Source: a virus
IMG/VR virus record: IMGVR_UViG_3300006104_000010
Span: 1 to 30,332 of that record
Reading direction: 5' to 3' (one strand)
Length of the DNA stretch: 30,332 bases
The translations under genes and the position numbers were made by a program. The notes below the pieces were generated by a model that did no database searches, was not told the DNA's origin, and saw nothing but the letters and a program-made list of their open reading frames with translations. Positions within the stretch are counted from its first letter, which is position 1, and the number at the start of each line of letters is the position of its first letter. Below, one piece after another: positions 7,171 through 14,876 of the stretch.

Positions 7171-7713
7171 TTATTTCGCGACCGACTTGGCCTTGAAAAG
7201 TGTTTCCTTGTGTTTTTCGAAAAAGGCAAGACGCTCCGGGCCTTTCGGCATGGATGCGTACTGTTCCTCGATCGATTTCGGGGCGGCCTCGGCATGGGCC
7301 ACCGGAGGAAGAACGTCGGCTGCGGAAAGGCCCATGGCCTTCTTCGCGGCGGCGTGGAGGGCGCGGAGCTTTTCCAGCTCGGCATCCTTGGCGGCGACGG
7401 CGCGGGCGAGGTTGCAGATCTCGGCCTTGGCGGTGGCAAGTTCGGAGACGGCATTTACGGCGTTCGTGATCGCATCGGCCATGGCCTTGGGATCTTGGGG
7501 ATCCTCGGCGGGAGTTCCCTCAATCTTCTCTTCGAGGTGCTTCACTTCCTCGACGACTTCGCTGGCGACCTTTTCGATCTCTTGCTCAACCTTTTCGATG
7601 AGGGGCTCCTCGGGAGCAGCGGGAGCGACGGGAGCTTCGACAGCACCGGCGTCCGGTGCGGCCTCCTCGGCAACGGGAGCGAGGATTTCTTCCACGGGGG
7701 CGTTGTTTTCCAT
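7171..7713 (-). CDS. Candidate internally initiated scaffold protein
   Basis: Within the protease gene, Met204 (ATG 7713-7711) follows GGAAGAAAGCCAAT, one of the few purine-rich ribosome sites in the late region. Translation here would yield only the scaffold half (start MENNAPVEE), the same arrangement as lambda Nu3 inside C. The coding frame is identical to the long protein. The site is seen in the sequence; its use is inferred by analogy. Confidence 0.5.
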   Translation of the reverse strand: MENNAPVEEILAPVAEEAAPDAGAVEAPVAPAAPEEPLIEKVEQEIEKVASEVVEEVKHLEEKIEGTPAEDPQDPKAMADAITNAVNAVSELATAKAEICNLARAVAAKDAELEKLRALHAAAKKAMGLSAADVLPPVAHAEAAPKSIEEQYASMPKGPERLAFFEKHKETLFKAKSVAK

Positions 7714-8322
7714 ATTGGCTTTCTTCCGGTTGTCAAACCGTGCCTCAAAACGCGCCTTAAGATCGCGCGGGGTGAATTTGGCCGTGACGGCGGTCTGGGG
7801 GGTGATGCCGTCGATGAATCCGAAGGTCAGCGCGTCGTCGGCATCCATCCAGGTCTCCTCATCGAGCATCTCGCTGATGACGTCGGCATCCATGCCGGTC
7901 TTCTTGCTATAAATGGCCAGAAGGCTTTTCTCGAACTTCTCAAGGACATCGGCATCCTTGCGAAGGTCGTCGGCGTCTCCGGAACTCATCATCTGGGCCC
8001 TATGAATCATCATCATGGCTCCGTCGGCCATGTAGGTTTTGTCGGCGGCGCAGGCGATGACGCTGGCCATGGAAGCGGCCAATCCATCCACATAGGCGGT
8101 GAAGCCTGCGGCATGGCGCTTCAGCGCGGCGATGATGGCCTGACCGTCGACGATGGAACCTCCGGGGGAGTTGATGCGGAGGTTGATGTGCTTGCCGTCC
8201 TGTTCCTTGAGGTCCTGGACGAAAGCCTTGGCATCCACACCCCAATCTCCGATCTCATCATAGATCTCAACATCGACGGACTGATCGGCTTGATTAGTGA
8301 AGGAATACCAGGAATTCGACAT
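7171..8322 (-). CDS. ClpP-type prohead protease with C-terminal scaffold domain
   Basis: This 383-residue fusion has ClpP-fold protease residues in about the first 185 positions. NSPGG is at 51-55 (oxyanion strand), the nucleophile Ser84 is in GLAASMAS, and His107 is in MMMIHRAQ. The residues beyond 200 are Ala/Pro/Glu-rich and coiled-coil, typical of a scaffold that fills the procapsid and is later degraded. This matches lambda C/Nu3 and related protease-scaffold fusions. An internal ATG at 7713 preceded by GGAAGAAAG could start a free scaffold protein of 180 residues. The gene follows the portal gene and precedes the capsid gene. Confidence 0.92.
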   Translation of the reverse strand: MSNSWYSFTNQADQSVDVEIYDEIGDWGVDAKAFVQDLKEQDGKHINLRINSPGGSIVDGQAIIAALKRHAAGFTAYVDGLAASMASVIACAADKTYMADGAMMMIHRAQMMSSGDADDLRKDADVLEKFEKSLLAIYSKKTGMDADVISEMLDEETWMDADDALTFGFIDGITPQTAVTAKFTPRDLKARFEARFDNRKKANMENNAPVEEILAPVAEEAAPDAGAVEAPVAPAAPEEPLIEKVEQEIEKVASEVVEEVKHLEEKIEGTPAEDPQDPKAMADAITNAVNAVSELATAKAEICNLARAVAAKDAELEKLRALHAAAKKAMGLSAADVLPPVAHAEAAPKSIEEQYASMPKGPERLAFFEKHKETLFKAKSVAK

Positions 8323-8352
8323 GACCGTGGCGGCTTGTCAAATGTCTCCCCG

Positions 8353-9858
8353 TCATTCGCCCTGTGGGACGGTCTGAGCTGGGATAGGCGATCCCGGAGC
8401 GGGTGGGAAGATCTCCTGGGCGGTGAGTTCGACCCCTTCCTCCTTGGCGATCTCGGCTATCATCTTCTTCCGCCGGGCGGCGGCGCGGATGATGTCCTCG
8501 TCTTGTTTATCTGAATCCAACCCCTGCAAGGCGTAGTACCTCTGAGGGCTGATCTGGCCGCGCAGGAGGAGATCGCTCATGAGGCGGCCATCACGACCGA
8601 AATCGACGGAGAGGTCGCCTTGGCCCGGCGTCCAGGAGCATTTATACCAATCGCTACCATTTCCCGGCATGGGGAGGCGACCGGCCTCGATCTCCTGCCA
8701 GACCCAGAATTTCCAGAAAGGGGCGGCAAAGCTGTGGATCAGGATGTCTTGGATCCCCTTGATCATCACAGAGGCTTCCTCGAGCGCCCAACGCACCCCG
8801 GCTCCGCCAGTATCCATGTCGAAGAGGAATTCCTTGGAGCAGCCGAAACCGCAGGCGATGTCGGTCATGAGGACTTCGAGGAAGTTTTTGAAATTCGGGG
8901 ATGGGTGGTTATTCGCGAAGCTCTCGATCTTCTCCCCCGGCTTGAGCTGGGGGATGACGGAGGAATTCATCATCGAATCGAGCGTGTAAGTATTCGTCGG
9001 GGAGCTACCGGTCTGTCCCTGATTGAGAGGGCCAGCTCCGAAGGCAAGATTTCCCGCCTCGGGAGAGGTGACGACGAAAGCCATTTGGGCGCCAATTTTC
9101 TGCGAGGTTTTCTCGTAGCTGAGGCTCTCGGAATAATCTTGAAAATGGTTGAGGCTGGGGGCGAACCACGAGGGGCTGCGGGTGTAGCCGACGCGGTAGG
9201 CGCGACCGACGCGGTTAATCTGACCGGCATCGATGTCGATAAATTCCTCGTAGTTCCGAGGGGTCTTCAAGACGCGGACTTCGAGGGGCTTCCCATATTC
9301 ATTGACGCGGATGCCATCCTGCCATCCATCGGCTTCGGTGGCATTCCCCGATCCGACGTGCTCGCCACCGATCAAACGGAACATTCCGCGACCGCTGGAG
9401 CTGAGGGTGCGCTGCCAAAAGACATCTCCCGCGATGGCCATCTGGGAAACCAGAAGGCGGGGAACTTGGCTGAAATTCACCGATCCGGCCACATCGACAC
9501 CGGGAGCCCATGAGGTGGCATCGTGGAAGGCCTCCTCTGCCATGCGGTTCCATTTGTCATCCGAAGTGCGGGCCTGTGGCTTGAGCGGACCGACGAGCGC
9601 GGCGACCTTATCAACGGCTCCTTTTGCCAGACCAATATTGTTATAGAGCCAGAGGGCTTTCCGCTGGAGTTCGTACCTTGTTCCGCTGGCGAGTTCCTTC
9701 TTCGCATCGACGCCGGTCGTGTAGATCCAAGCTCGCTGGGGATTGTACCTCCAGCTTCCCTCGTAGGAGGCATTGGTGGGGAGGGATTTTTTCCGACCGG
9801 CTCCGGGGCGGGCACCACCCCATGACTTGACTGAAACTTGATTCTTTTTAGAGGCCAT
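8353..9858 (-). CDS. Portal protein (lambda gpB family)
   Basis: This 501-residue portal forms the dodecameric ring at the capsid vertex through which DNA is packed and to which the tail attaches. The opening is basic (GARPGAGRKKS). The core shows the lambda-portal pattern of an R(x)nNPxAxG-like segment (RKALWLYNNIGLAKGAVDKVAALV), a GDVFWQRTL strand, FRLIGGEHVG, and a late conserved region with GFGCSKEFLFDMD. Length and neighbours (small joiner upstream, protease downstream) agree with the lambda B-C order. It starts with ATG 20 bases after the upstream stop, and the junction contains TTTGAC. Confidence 0.92.
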   Translation of the reverse strand: MASKKNQVSVKSWGGARPGAGRKKSLPTNASYEGSWRYNPQRAWIYTTGVDAKKELASGTRYELQRKALWLYNNIGLAKGAVDKVAALVGPLKPQARTSDDKWNRMAEEAFHDATSWAPGVDVAGSVNFSQVPRLLVSQMAIAGDVFWQRTLSSSGRGMFRLIGGEHVGSGNATEADGWQDGIRVNEYGKPLEVRVLKTPRNYEEFIDIDAGQINRVGRAYRVGYTRSPSWFAPSLNHFQDYSESLSYEKTSQKIGAQMAFVVTSPEAGNLAFGAGPLNQGQTGSSPTNTYTLDSMMNSSVIPQLKPGEKIESFANNHPSPNFKNFLEVLMTDIACGFGCSKEFLFDMDTGGAGVRWALEEASVMIKGIQDILIHSFAAPFWKFWVWQEIEAGRLPMPGNGSDWYKCSWTPGQGDLSVDFGRDGRLMSDLLLRGQISPQRYYALQGLDSDKQDEDIIRAAARRKKMIAEIAKEEGVELTAQEIFPPAPGSPIPAQTVPQGE

Positions 9859-9878
9859 GACTTGATTTCGCAGTCAAA

Positions 9879-10184
9879 TCAAGTCGCCGACCATGCTCCG
9901 CGCCAATCGGGCTTCGATACCAGATTGCGGGATTGCGGGAAGTAGATTCCGCGATCGATGATAAGTTCCTCGACGGCTGTCAGGAGCAGCCACTTCGGGA
10001 AGCTGACTTCTCCGGAAGCTCCGCCCCCGTCCGCCGTGGTGGAGGTGATCACCACTTCTTCGACGGCTCCGCTATTGTAAACCTGATCTGCAAGGGCCAA
10101 GAGATCTTCATTCGTCGAGCGACGATTCAGATACATCTTGATTCCTCTTACTCTGTCGTCATCGGGTGTCGCGTCGCGGGCCAT
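9879..10184 (-). CDS. Small head-completion protein (gpW-like position)
   Basis: This 101-residue protein lies between the large terminase and the portal, exactly where lambda encodes gpW, a small protein that stabilises the filled head and prepares tail attachment. The N-terminal half is helical (DLLALADQVYNSGAVEEVV). A Gly-rich turn (ADGGGASGEVSF) separates it from a second helix (WLLLTAVEELIIDRGIYF) containing Trp. The sequence itself does not match gpW closely, so the functional call depends on gene order and size. Confidence 0.7.
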   Translation of the reverse strand: MARDATPDDDRVRGIKMYLNRRSTNEDLLALADQVYNSGAVEEVVITSTTADGGGASGEVSFPKWLLLTAVEELIIDRGIYFPQSRNLVSKPDWRGAWSAT

Positions 10185-10207
10185 GGAATCAAGATGCTGT
10201 CAAAGCA

Positions 10208-11941
10208 TCACCGGCGCTCGCGCAGGATCGCCCAGGCGACGCAGTGCAGCTTCGTACAATCGCCGTAGTGATCGCTCTCTACTTTCTTCCAAGCGAACGG
10301 GGTCGATCGGCTGTTTTTGTTCTCGATCAGCATCTGACCCGAATGACCGGCGATGAAATCGCGGGTGACATCCTCGGGGAAGTGAAGCAACGGAGGGAGT
10401 TTCTTTTGGATGCGGTCGAGGTAGAGGTGGGTTTTCCAGGTATGGTCGCTGTAGCTGAAAAGGACAATGCCCATGCCCGGCAGCGGGCTGGGGTGGAAAG
10501 GTTTGAACGTGCTTTCGGCGCCTTTGGACGGGTAGTAGAGGTTATTCGACCGGGCGCAGATGGAATACACGCGCTCGCTGTTGAATCCGCTGTCTATTAA
10601 TCCCGCGATCGGTCGAACCTGACCGACGCCATTGGGCATGAGGTATACGCGGGCGGCTAGGAAGGTGTCGCTGACCAGCTCGTCGACCTCGGCGACCTCT
10701 CCCCAATCGATGACCCAACTCTCGCCGGTCGCGATGCGGGCTTCGACGGTCCAGTGGGTGCGCGTCCCTCCCGGATCGGCGCAAAGTGTCAGGATGGGAG
10801 CCTGTCCATCGATGACGGAGGCGGGCGGTATCTGGCGCTGGCGATAGCCGCCACGGAGATCGAGGAGGCTGTCGTCCTTAATGGTGGTGGCGCGGTCTTC
10901 CCAAGGTAATCCGAGGTAGGTGTTGTAGAAATCGTGCAGGCCGCCGGGGCTGTCGCGCTTCTGAAGGAAGAGCTTGGCCAGTTCTCCCCAAGTTGACTGG
11001 GGAGAATACATGGCATTCAGATGGCAGGAGATGTGGTCGCGGGGTGCGGCTAGATTCCCCTGGATCCATCGGCCACCGGCGACGAGGCGGCGTTGAATTT
11101 CCTGAGACCAGAGTCCCCCGCACTTCTCGCATTGATACATCGCCGAATCGGCCACACCGTCCAAATCCCATGCCCCGTCCGGACCGCGCAGCTCGTCAGA
11201 CCATTTGATCTGCTCAAACCGTAGGTGTTGCCATTTCCCGCAATCGGGGCACTCGACGTGGAATCGGTGTTGGCTGCCAGCGGTGAACTGGCTGTAGATG
11301 GCGCCGGTCGCCACGGTGGGGGTGGATACCAGGACGCGCTTGCAGATGGATCGGTAGAAGTTGGTTCGGGCCATCGCCAGCTCGAGGGATGGTGCCTCGG
11401 TGGCGGAGGCGTCGGGCCATTTGTCCACCTCGTCGCAGAAAAGGTAACGGGTGGGGCGTGAAGCTAGATTGGCCTCGGAATTCGATCCGACTAGCTTGAC
11501 GGTGCAGCTTTTGAACTGCATTTCCGTTTTCTTGAAAAGATCGGGATCGTCGGGAAGCTGTGACCGAAGTGCCGGGCAAGATCGGACGCGGGGAATCAGC
11601 TCACGCTCGGACCAGCTTTTGGCATTTTCGGCGGTCGAAGTGACGTAGAGAATGGGACCGGGATCCTCGGCGACGGCGTACTGGATGAGATTCGCAAGAA
11701 GGGTGGTTCCGCCGATCTGGGCGCTTTTCACAAAAGTGATCTGGCGGATTTTTCGGTCACCAAACCAGAAATGGAGCTGGCGGAGGTACGGGGTGAAGTC
11801 GCAATTAAACCGACCGGGGCGAGGGGAGAAGCGAGCGTCGATGACGATCTCACGCTCCGCCCATGTCAGCGGATCGGGGCGTTCCCTGGGCTCCCACATG
11901 GAAGCCAGATCAGATTCAAGTCGCTGGAGTGCCGGTGACAT
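10208..11941 (-). CDS. terL: Terminase large subunit (GpA family)
   Basis: This packaging motor and nuclease is 577 residues from the preferred ATG at 11941; the open frame reaches 12040, inside the small terminase gene. It has a Walker A-like VKSAQIGGTT (residues 71-80), Walker B YLFCDE (166-171), and a Cys pair set CPDC (231-234) and CEKC (271-274) of the GpA type. The nuclease region has Asp in LCADPGG and LIDSG. The start overlaps the small terminase stop by 26 bases, implying coupled synthesis. GpA-family terminases cut at cos sites in lambda, but the end type here cannot be read from an already closed assembly. Confidence 0.95.
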   Translation of the reverse strand: MSPALQRLESDLASMWEPRERPDPLTWAEREIVIDARFSPRPGRFNCDFTPYLRQLHFWFGDRKIRQITFVKSAQIGGTTLLANLIQYAVAEDPGPILYVTSTAENAKSWSERELIPRVRSCPALRSQLPDDPDLFKKTEMQFKSCTVKLVGSNSEANLASRPTRYLFCDEVDKWPDASATEAPSLELAMARTNFYRSICKRVLVSTPTVATGAIYSQFTAGSQHRFHVECPDCGKWQHLRFEQIKWSDELRGPDGAWDLDGVADSAMYQCEKCGGLWSQEIQRRLVAGGRWIQGNLAAPRDHISCHLNAMYSPQSTWGELAKLFLQKRDSPGGLHDFYNTYLGLPWEDRATTIKDDSLLDLRGGYRQRQIPPASVIDGQAPILTLCADPGGTRTHWTVEARIATGESWVIDWGEVAEVDELVSDTFLAARVYLMPNGVGQVRPIAGLIDSGFNSERVYSICARSNNLYYPSKGAESTFKPFHPSPLPGMGIVLFSYSDHTWKTHLYLDRIQKKLPPLLHFPEDVTRDFIAGHSGQMLIENKNSRSTPFAWKKVESDHYGDCTKLHCVAWAILRERR

Positions 11942-12521
11942 CGGGGGCCGGTTCCTTTTGGTTCCATGGAGTCGAGGACGACGCGGCAGCCAGCTCACGG
12001 AGGATGGCGACCACCTCTTCCCTGACGATTTCGGAAACATCCGAAGTGGAATCGATGCGCGCTGCCAGCACGTCGGGGAGGTTTTCCATGAGTTGCTTGG
12101 CCATTGCCATGTTACCCAGGATGAATTCGGAGACTTTGGAAACCTCGACCAGCTTTCCGGAAGCGGTAAAAAGTTTCAGGTTGTTTTCTGAGACGAGCGT
12201 CCAAAGCTTGTGGGCTTCGATGGAGGCTTTCAGAAGAGTCGGGAGGGAATTCATGTCGCCCCTGGCTTCCGCCTGATCACAAAGAACGGAAAGACGAGCG
12301 TGGCGCACCGCTGCGGCCTGCTCGGTTTCCTCCGGCGTCATCGGTTTTGAATTGGCTTCGGGTCGTGCGAAGGAAAACTGGGAATCCTGGGCACGGGATC
12401 GAAGGAAATCGCGCCAGCGAGGATCGTCGAGGTTGCGCCAGTTACGAACCGCACGCACGGAAACGGAATGTACCTTGGCACATTCTTCAATCAAGGCCGC
12501 TTCGTGACGGGATTTCCGCAT
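11916..12521 (-). CDS. terS: Terminase small subunit (putative)
   Basis: This 201-residue DNA-recognition subunit overlaps and precedes the large subunit. The N-terminus has a helix-turn-helix-like segment (ALIEECAKVHSVSVRAVRNW), as in Nu1-type small terminases. The middle is helical (oligomerisation) and the last 25 residues are a flexible Ser/Thr/Pro tail that could contact the motor. The start ATG is preceded by AGGAAGTC. A 13-base motif repeated twice lies directly upstream (12541-12575) and could be a packaging-related binding site. Function is assigned by position and HTH, not by close sequence recognition. Confidence 0.82.
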   Translation of the reverse strand: MRKSRHEAALIEECAKVHSVSVRAVRNWRNLDDPRWRDFLRSRAQDSQFSFARPEANSKPMTPEETEQAAAVRHARLSVLCDQAEARGDMNSLPTLLKASIEAHKLWTLVSENNLKLFTASGKLVEVSKVSEFILGNMAMAKQLMENLPDVLAARIDSTSDVSEIVREEVVAILRELAAASSSTPWNQKEPAPDVTGTPAT

Positions 12522-12540
12522 GACTTCCTAGGAATGTCAA

Positions 12541-12576
12541 AGGAACGGAAAGGAAGTGATCGGGAACGGAAGGAAT
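12541..12576. repeat. Two GGAACGGAAaGGAA direct repeats upstream of terS
   Basis: The plus strand contains GGAACGGAAAGGAA followed by GGGAACGGAAGGAA within 36 bases, just 20 bases before the small terminase start. Short direct repeats beside terS are common as terminase recognition sites (cosB/pac) or as leader elements. Either role is a guess. Confidence 0.5.
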
Positions 12577-12763
12577 GTAGGTAGTTCCCTAATGTATGCC
12601 ACTGATGCGCTAAAAAACATCGGGGACGGCAACTGCCGAGAGAAATTTTATTCTGCAAAAGATTCCTTACCGGGGTGGGGTGGCAGGCAACCTCGATTTT
12701 TCCCCCAGATGTCTCAACACGTTTTTAAGAATACATCAAAACGATCTCAGGGTTTTAACCATC

Positions 12764-12791
12764 TACCTGCCATACCTACCACTACCTACCA
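12764..12791 (-). promoter_or_regulatory. Operator array: three TGGYAGGTA boxes at one-turn spacing
   Basis: On the minus strand three 9-mers lie in tandem: TGGTAGGTA (12791-12783), TGGTAGGTA (12781-12773) and TGGCAGGTA (12772-12764). Start-to-start distances are 10 and 9 bases. They begin just downstream of the -10 box at 12799-12804, covering the expected transcription start. Further copies stand at 12937-12944 (minus), 12854-12862 (plus) and, with one change, 12681-12689 (plus). They look like repressor or activator sites controlling late transcription; replication iterons are an alternative. Confidence 0.6.
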
Positions 12792-12798
12792 TTAAAGT

Positions 12799-12828
12799 AT
12801 TATAGAATAGAGAGATATGAAGAGGCAA
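12799..12828 (-). promoter_or_regulatory. Probable promoter for the packaging/head operon
   Basis: The minus strand reads TTGCCT (12828-12823), 18 bases, then a perfect TATAAT (12804-12799). It lies in AT-rich DNA in the only long gap before the small terminase and points toward it. The spacing is one base longer than optimal, which suits a regulated promoter. The 5' leader to the small terminase would be about 270 bases. Confidence 0.6.
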
Positions 12829-13001
12829 GTAGGGTTAACGCACCAGAACGCCGTGGCAGGTAAACGCATCCAACCAGACCATGATCAGTTATTACCCGAT
12901 CCCTTTTGATCAATCACCTCACGAATCACCCCCTCGACCTGCCATCATGATTTTTGAATACAAAGGGTGCGGGTAGGCATGTTGCCACTAACTAACCAAA
13001 G

Positions 13002-13034
13002 AAAAACCCCGTGCATGGATTGCATGACACGGGG
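13002..13034 (-). terminator. Rho-independent terminator of the replication operon
   Basis: CCCCGTG-CATG (13007-13017) pairs with CATG-a-CACGGGG (13023-13034), with one bulged base and a short loop. On the minus strand the stem is followed by TTTTTC. It starts 24 bases after the ATPase stop, in the right orientation. Confidence 0.85.
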
Positions 13035-13058
13035 ATTTAATTGAAGGGAATAGAACGA

Positions 13059-14156
13059 TCAGACGATCCGATACTTCCGCGAGTTATGGTTCCCGATTCG
13101 TTCAAACTTGATCGGGCAGTCACCCTGGGCAAAGCGGAAGATCCGGCCATTGTAGGCACGGAATATCTTACCCATAGCGGATCGGCTCTTCGGCCAGATT
13201 TCAAACTCCCTGGTCTCCTTGTCGATCTTCCCATTGATGTGATCGGCAAAGAGATTCTCCTCCCGGCAGATCCAGATCAAATCATCGAACCCTATGCCAT
13301 CGCGGCACTTAAGCTCAATGGCGTCACGGAATACCCCGGCATCCATCTTCGTGACCAGAGTCTTCATGTCGGCACCATCCTGATCTCCAAACTCATCCGC
13401 ATCCATCCTCCGCAACGGAGAACCGAATCCAGCATGCTCCACGATCCCACCGATCACTCGGGACCATTCTTCAAAGCCCACAAGCCTCTCGGTGCCTTCA
13501 GGCATACCAGCATCAGCCCACGCCTGGATCAGTGAGGCCAGCGCCGAGAGAATCGAATGCCTGATCTCAGGCCGCTCCAGATACCCATCGGAGATCGGAT
13601 GCTTGATCTTACGAGCCTGCGGATCCGCCTCAAGGTTGAACAGATCCACGAAAAGCATGCGCCCCATCAGATCGGGGGAAACCTCCGCCTGATTGCACGA
13701 GAACATCACCATCGTGCGCTTCTGAATCTCAAAGGTACGGTTCCCACCCATCCGCCGACCGGAATGCACCGAGGACGTTGCAAAGGCCTCAAGAGCAGCT
13801 CCCTCGAGCTTGTGACGGATATTGTCGAATACCAAGGACTGATACCCAGCCAGCACGGCAGAATCGAGAACCTTAGCCACTTCTTCCTTTTCTTCCGGCA
13901 GCGCCATCATGCGGCAGTACCCTGTGATAGGAATCTCCACGATCTTGATCAGGAGGGATTTACCCGAGCGTGGTGAGTTGGCATTCCAGCAGAAAAACGG
14001 AATTTGACCGGATCCATCGATCACAAGGAAGCGCGAAACCATCGCCGCAATCTGAACCGAAAGCGACCTCCCACCATCCTCGGCAAAGGGGAACTCCGAC
14101 AGCAGATCCCGAAGGAACTTCGTCGCTTGGGGTAGGGGAACGATATCGTAATTCAT
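13059..14156 (-). CDS. Replicative helicase-type ATPase (C-terminal half of a split protein?)
   Basis: This 365-residue P-loop ATPase is the last gene of the early operon. Walker A is NSPRSGKS (60-67, Lys66), Walker B-like LVFDN (108-112), and a sensor-like MFSCNQ strand precedes MGRMLFVDL. The sequence around residues 12-30 (TKFLRDLLSEFPFAEDGGRS) matches the linker found inside longer primase-helicase proteins of phages and plasmids, where it follows a GPGYD-type segment. That segment is the end of the separate 290-residue protein at 15196. The start ATG overlaps the previous stop (ATGA) behind AAGGAGGCGAA, a start site duplicated 350 bases upstream. It likely unwinds DNA at the phage origin with SSB. 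Confidence 0.82.
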   Translation of the reverse strand: MNYDIVPLPQATKFLRDLLSEFPFAEDGGRSLSVQIAAMVSRFLVIDGSGQIPFFCWNANSPRSGKSLLIKIVEIPITGYCRMMALPEEKEEVAKVLDSAVLAGYQSLVFDNIRHKLEGAALEAFATSSVHSGRRMGGNRTFEIQKRTMVMFSCNQAEVSPDLMGRMLFVDLFNLEADPQARKIKHPISDGYLERPEIRHSILSALASLIQAWADAGMPEGTERLVGFEEWSRVIGGIVEHAGFGSPLRRMDADEFGDQDGADMKTLVTKMDAGVFRDAIELKCRDGIGFDDLIWICREENLFADHINGKIDKETREFEIWPKSRSAMGKIFRAYNGRIFRFAQGDCPIKFERIGNHNSRKYRIV

Positions 14157-14167
14157 TTCGCCTCCTT
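14146..14167. repeat. 22-bp direct repeat, copy 1 (start site of ATPase gene)
   Basis: This is identical to 14496-14517. On the minus strand it contains the Shine-Dalgarno AAGGAGG, the overlapping stop/start ATGA and the first codons (MNYD). It marks the downstream boundary of a 350-base unit that carries one small gene. Confidence 0.9.
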
Positions 14168-14506
14168 CAACTTTTGAATCTCGTTCCGGAATCCGTAAGA
14201 TTCGTGATACCCACCTTTCAGATTAAGCAGATTGCAAGCTCGGCTTGCTATATCCTGTAGCTTTTCGAATGCCTCACGAAACCTTGCGACCTCTGCTTCT
14301 AACTTATGATTCATTTCTGCTACTGGTTCGCAGGCGTAGCACGATCCTTGGCATCCTCTTTTATAACGCTCAATTTCTGCTTTTGATGCGGCGTTTTCCT
14401 CACGAAGTCTTGCGATTTCGTTATTTAACATGGATTCGATATCGTGTTCGTCACCGATCCATTCATCATGCTTACTTTTTAGTTTGTTGTTAGTGTCGTA
14501 ATTCAT
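14153..14506 (-). CDS. Coiled-coil protein with Cys pair, cassette gene
   Basis: This is a 117-residue protein from ATG 14506, chosen because AAGGAGGCGAA precedes it and the upstream gene stops at the same ATGA. The open frame continues to 14548. It is rich in Glu, Lys and Arg with heptad-like helices (NNEIARLREENAASKAEIERYK), then CQGSCYAC, then another helix. It closes with the same GluAlaLys-stop that ends its upstream neighbour. The DNA is visibly more AT-rich than adjacent genes. The gene lies exactly between two 22-bp repeats, so it looks like an inserted unit. Function unknown. Confidence 0.8.
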   Translation of the reverse strand: MNYDTNNKLKSKHDEWIGDEHDIESMLNNEIARLREENAASKAEIERYKRGCQGSCYACEPVAEMNHKLEAEVARFREAFEKLQDIASRACNLLNLKGGYHESYGFRNEIQKLKEAK

Positions 14507-14517
14507 TTCGCCTCCTT
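14496..14517. repeat. 22-bp direct repeat, copy 2 (start site of coiled-coil gene)
   Basis: This is an exact match to 14146-14167, spaced 350 bases. It provides the ribosome-binding site and start for the coiled-coil gene and the stop of the 116-residue gene. Confidence 0.9.
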
Positions 14518-14853
14518 GCCTTGGGCCACCATCGCACGGGACATCCACTCATCACGATCCTGTGCCGTGGTGTGGGCATCCCTTCTGAGGGCAGCCAGCT
14601 CCTTCTCCAGCTCCCGTGCCAAGGCAACCAGATCCCCATGATTGTGGAATGAATAGAAGACAGCATCCGTCCTCGGCGTCTCCGATTGCCTGATGCGGCG
14701 CTCCTGATCATCACGCACTTCATCGGCACGCTCCCATCCATTCTCCCAGCCACGCTGATAGCCCTCCTTCACACGCTCCTCCGTGCTTGGCAGCGTCCCG
14801 TCGGGATTCAGGAAGCGGATCCCTTCACTATTCCAGTATTCTTCGGAAGTCAT
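14503..14853 (-). CDS. Hypothetical early protein
   Basis: This is a 116-residue acidic, mostly helical protein translated behind AGGAGGACTAACG. It contains WENGWERADEVRDDQERR and the phrase SETPRTDAVFYSFHNHGDLVALAREL. The SETPRTDA-x(n)-LARELE pattern is common in small phage proteins of unknown function encoded near recombination and replication genes. It follows ssb by 23 bases. No catalytic motif is apparent; a role in early DNA metabolism is a guess from context. Confidence 0.78.
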   Translation of the reverse strand: MTSEEYWNSEGIRFLNPDGTLPSTEERVKEGYQRGWENGWERADEVRDDQERRIRQSETPRTDAVFYSFHNHGDLVALARELEKELAALRRDAHTTAQDRDEWMSRAMVAQGKEAK

Positions 14854-14876
14854 CGTTAGTCCTCCTAGACTGCTGG

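Larger units (their letters stand above)
12522..13058. other. Intergenic control region between replication and packaging operons
   Basis: This 537-base gap contains no convincing gene. A plus-strand frame at 12556-12795 has no ribosome site and a composition unlike a protein. The region holds, from right to left, the replication-operon terminator (13002-13034), scattered TGGCAGG/CCTGCCA boxes in both orientations, a promoter (12799-12828), an operator array (12764-12791) and a repeated purine-rich motif before terS. It could also host an origin of replication; there is no direct evidence beyond the AT-rich stretch and short repeats. Confidence 0.65.

Noticed and set aside
6205-8514. Long plus-strand open frames opposite the capsid and protease genes (6205-7122, 6908-7912, 7162-8514)
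   Set aside because: They mirror strongly supported minus-strand genes. Their composition is the Gly/Arg/Asp-rich pattern of shadow frames, and no ribosome sites or motifs are present.
12556-12795. 79-codon plus-strand frame in the control region
   Set aside because: It overlaps the promoter and operator array, has no ribosome-binding site and no protein-like pattern.
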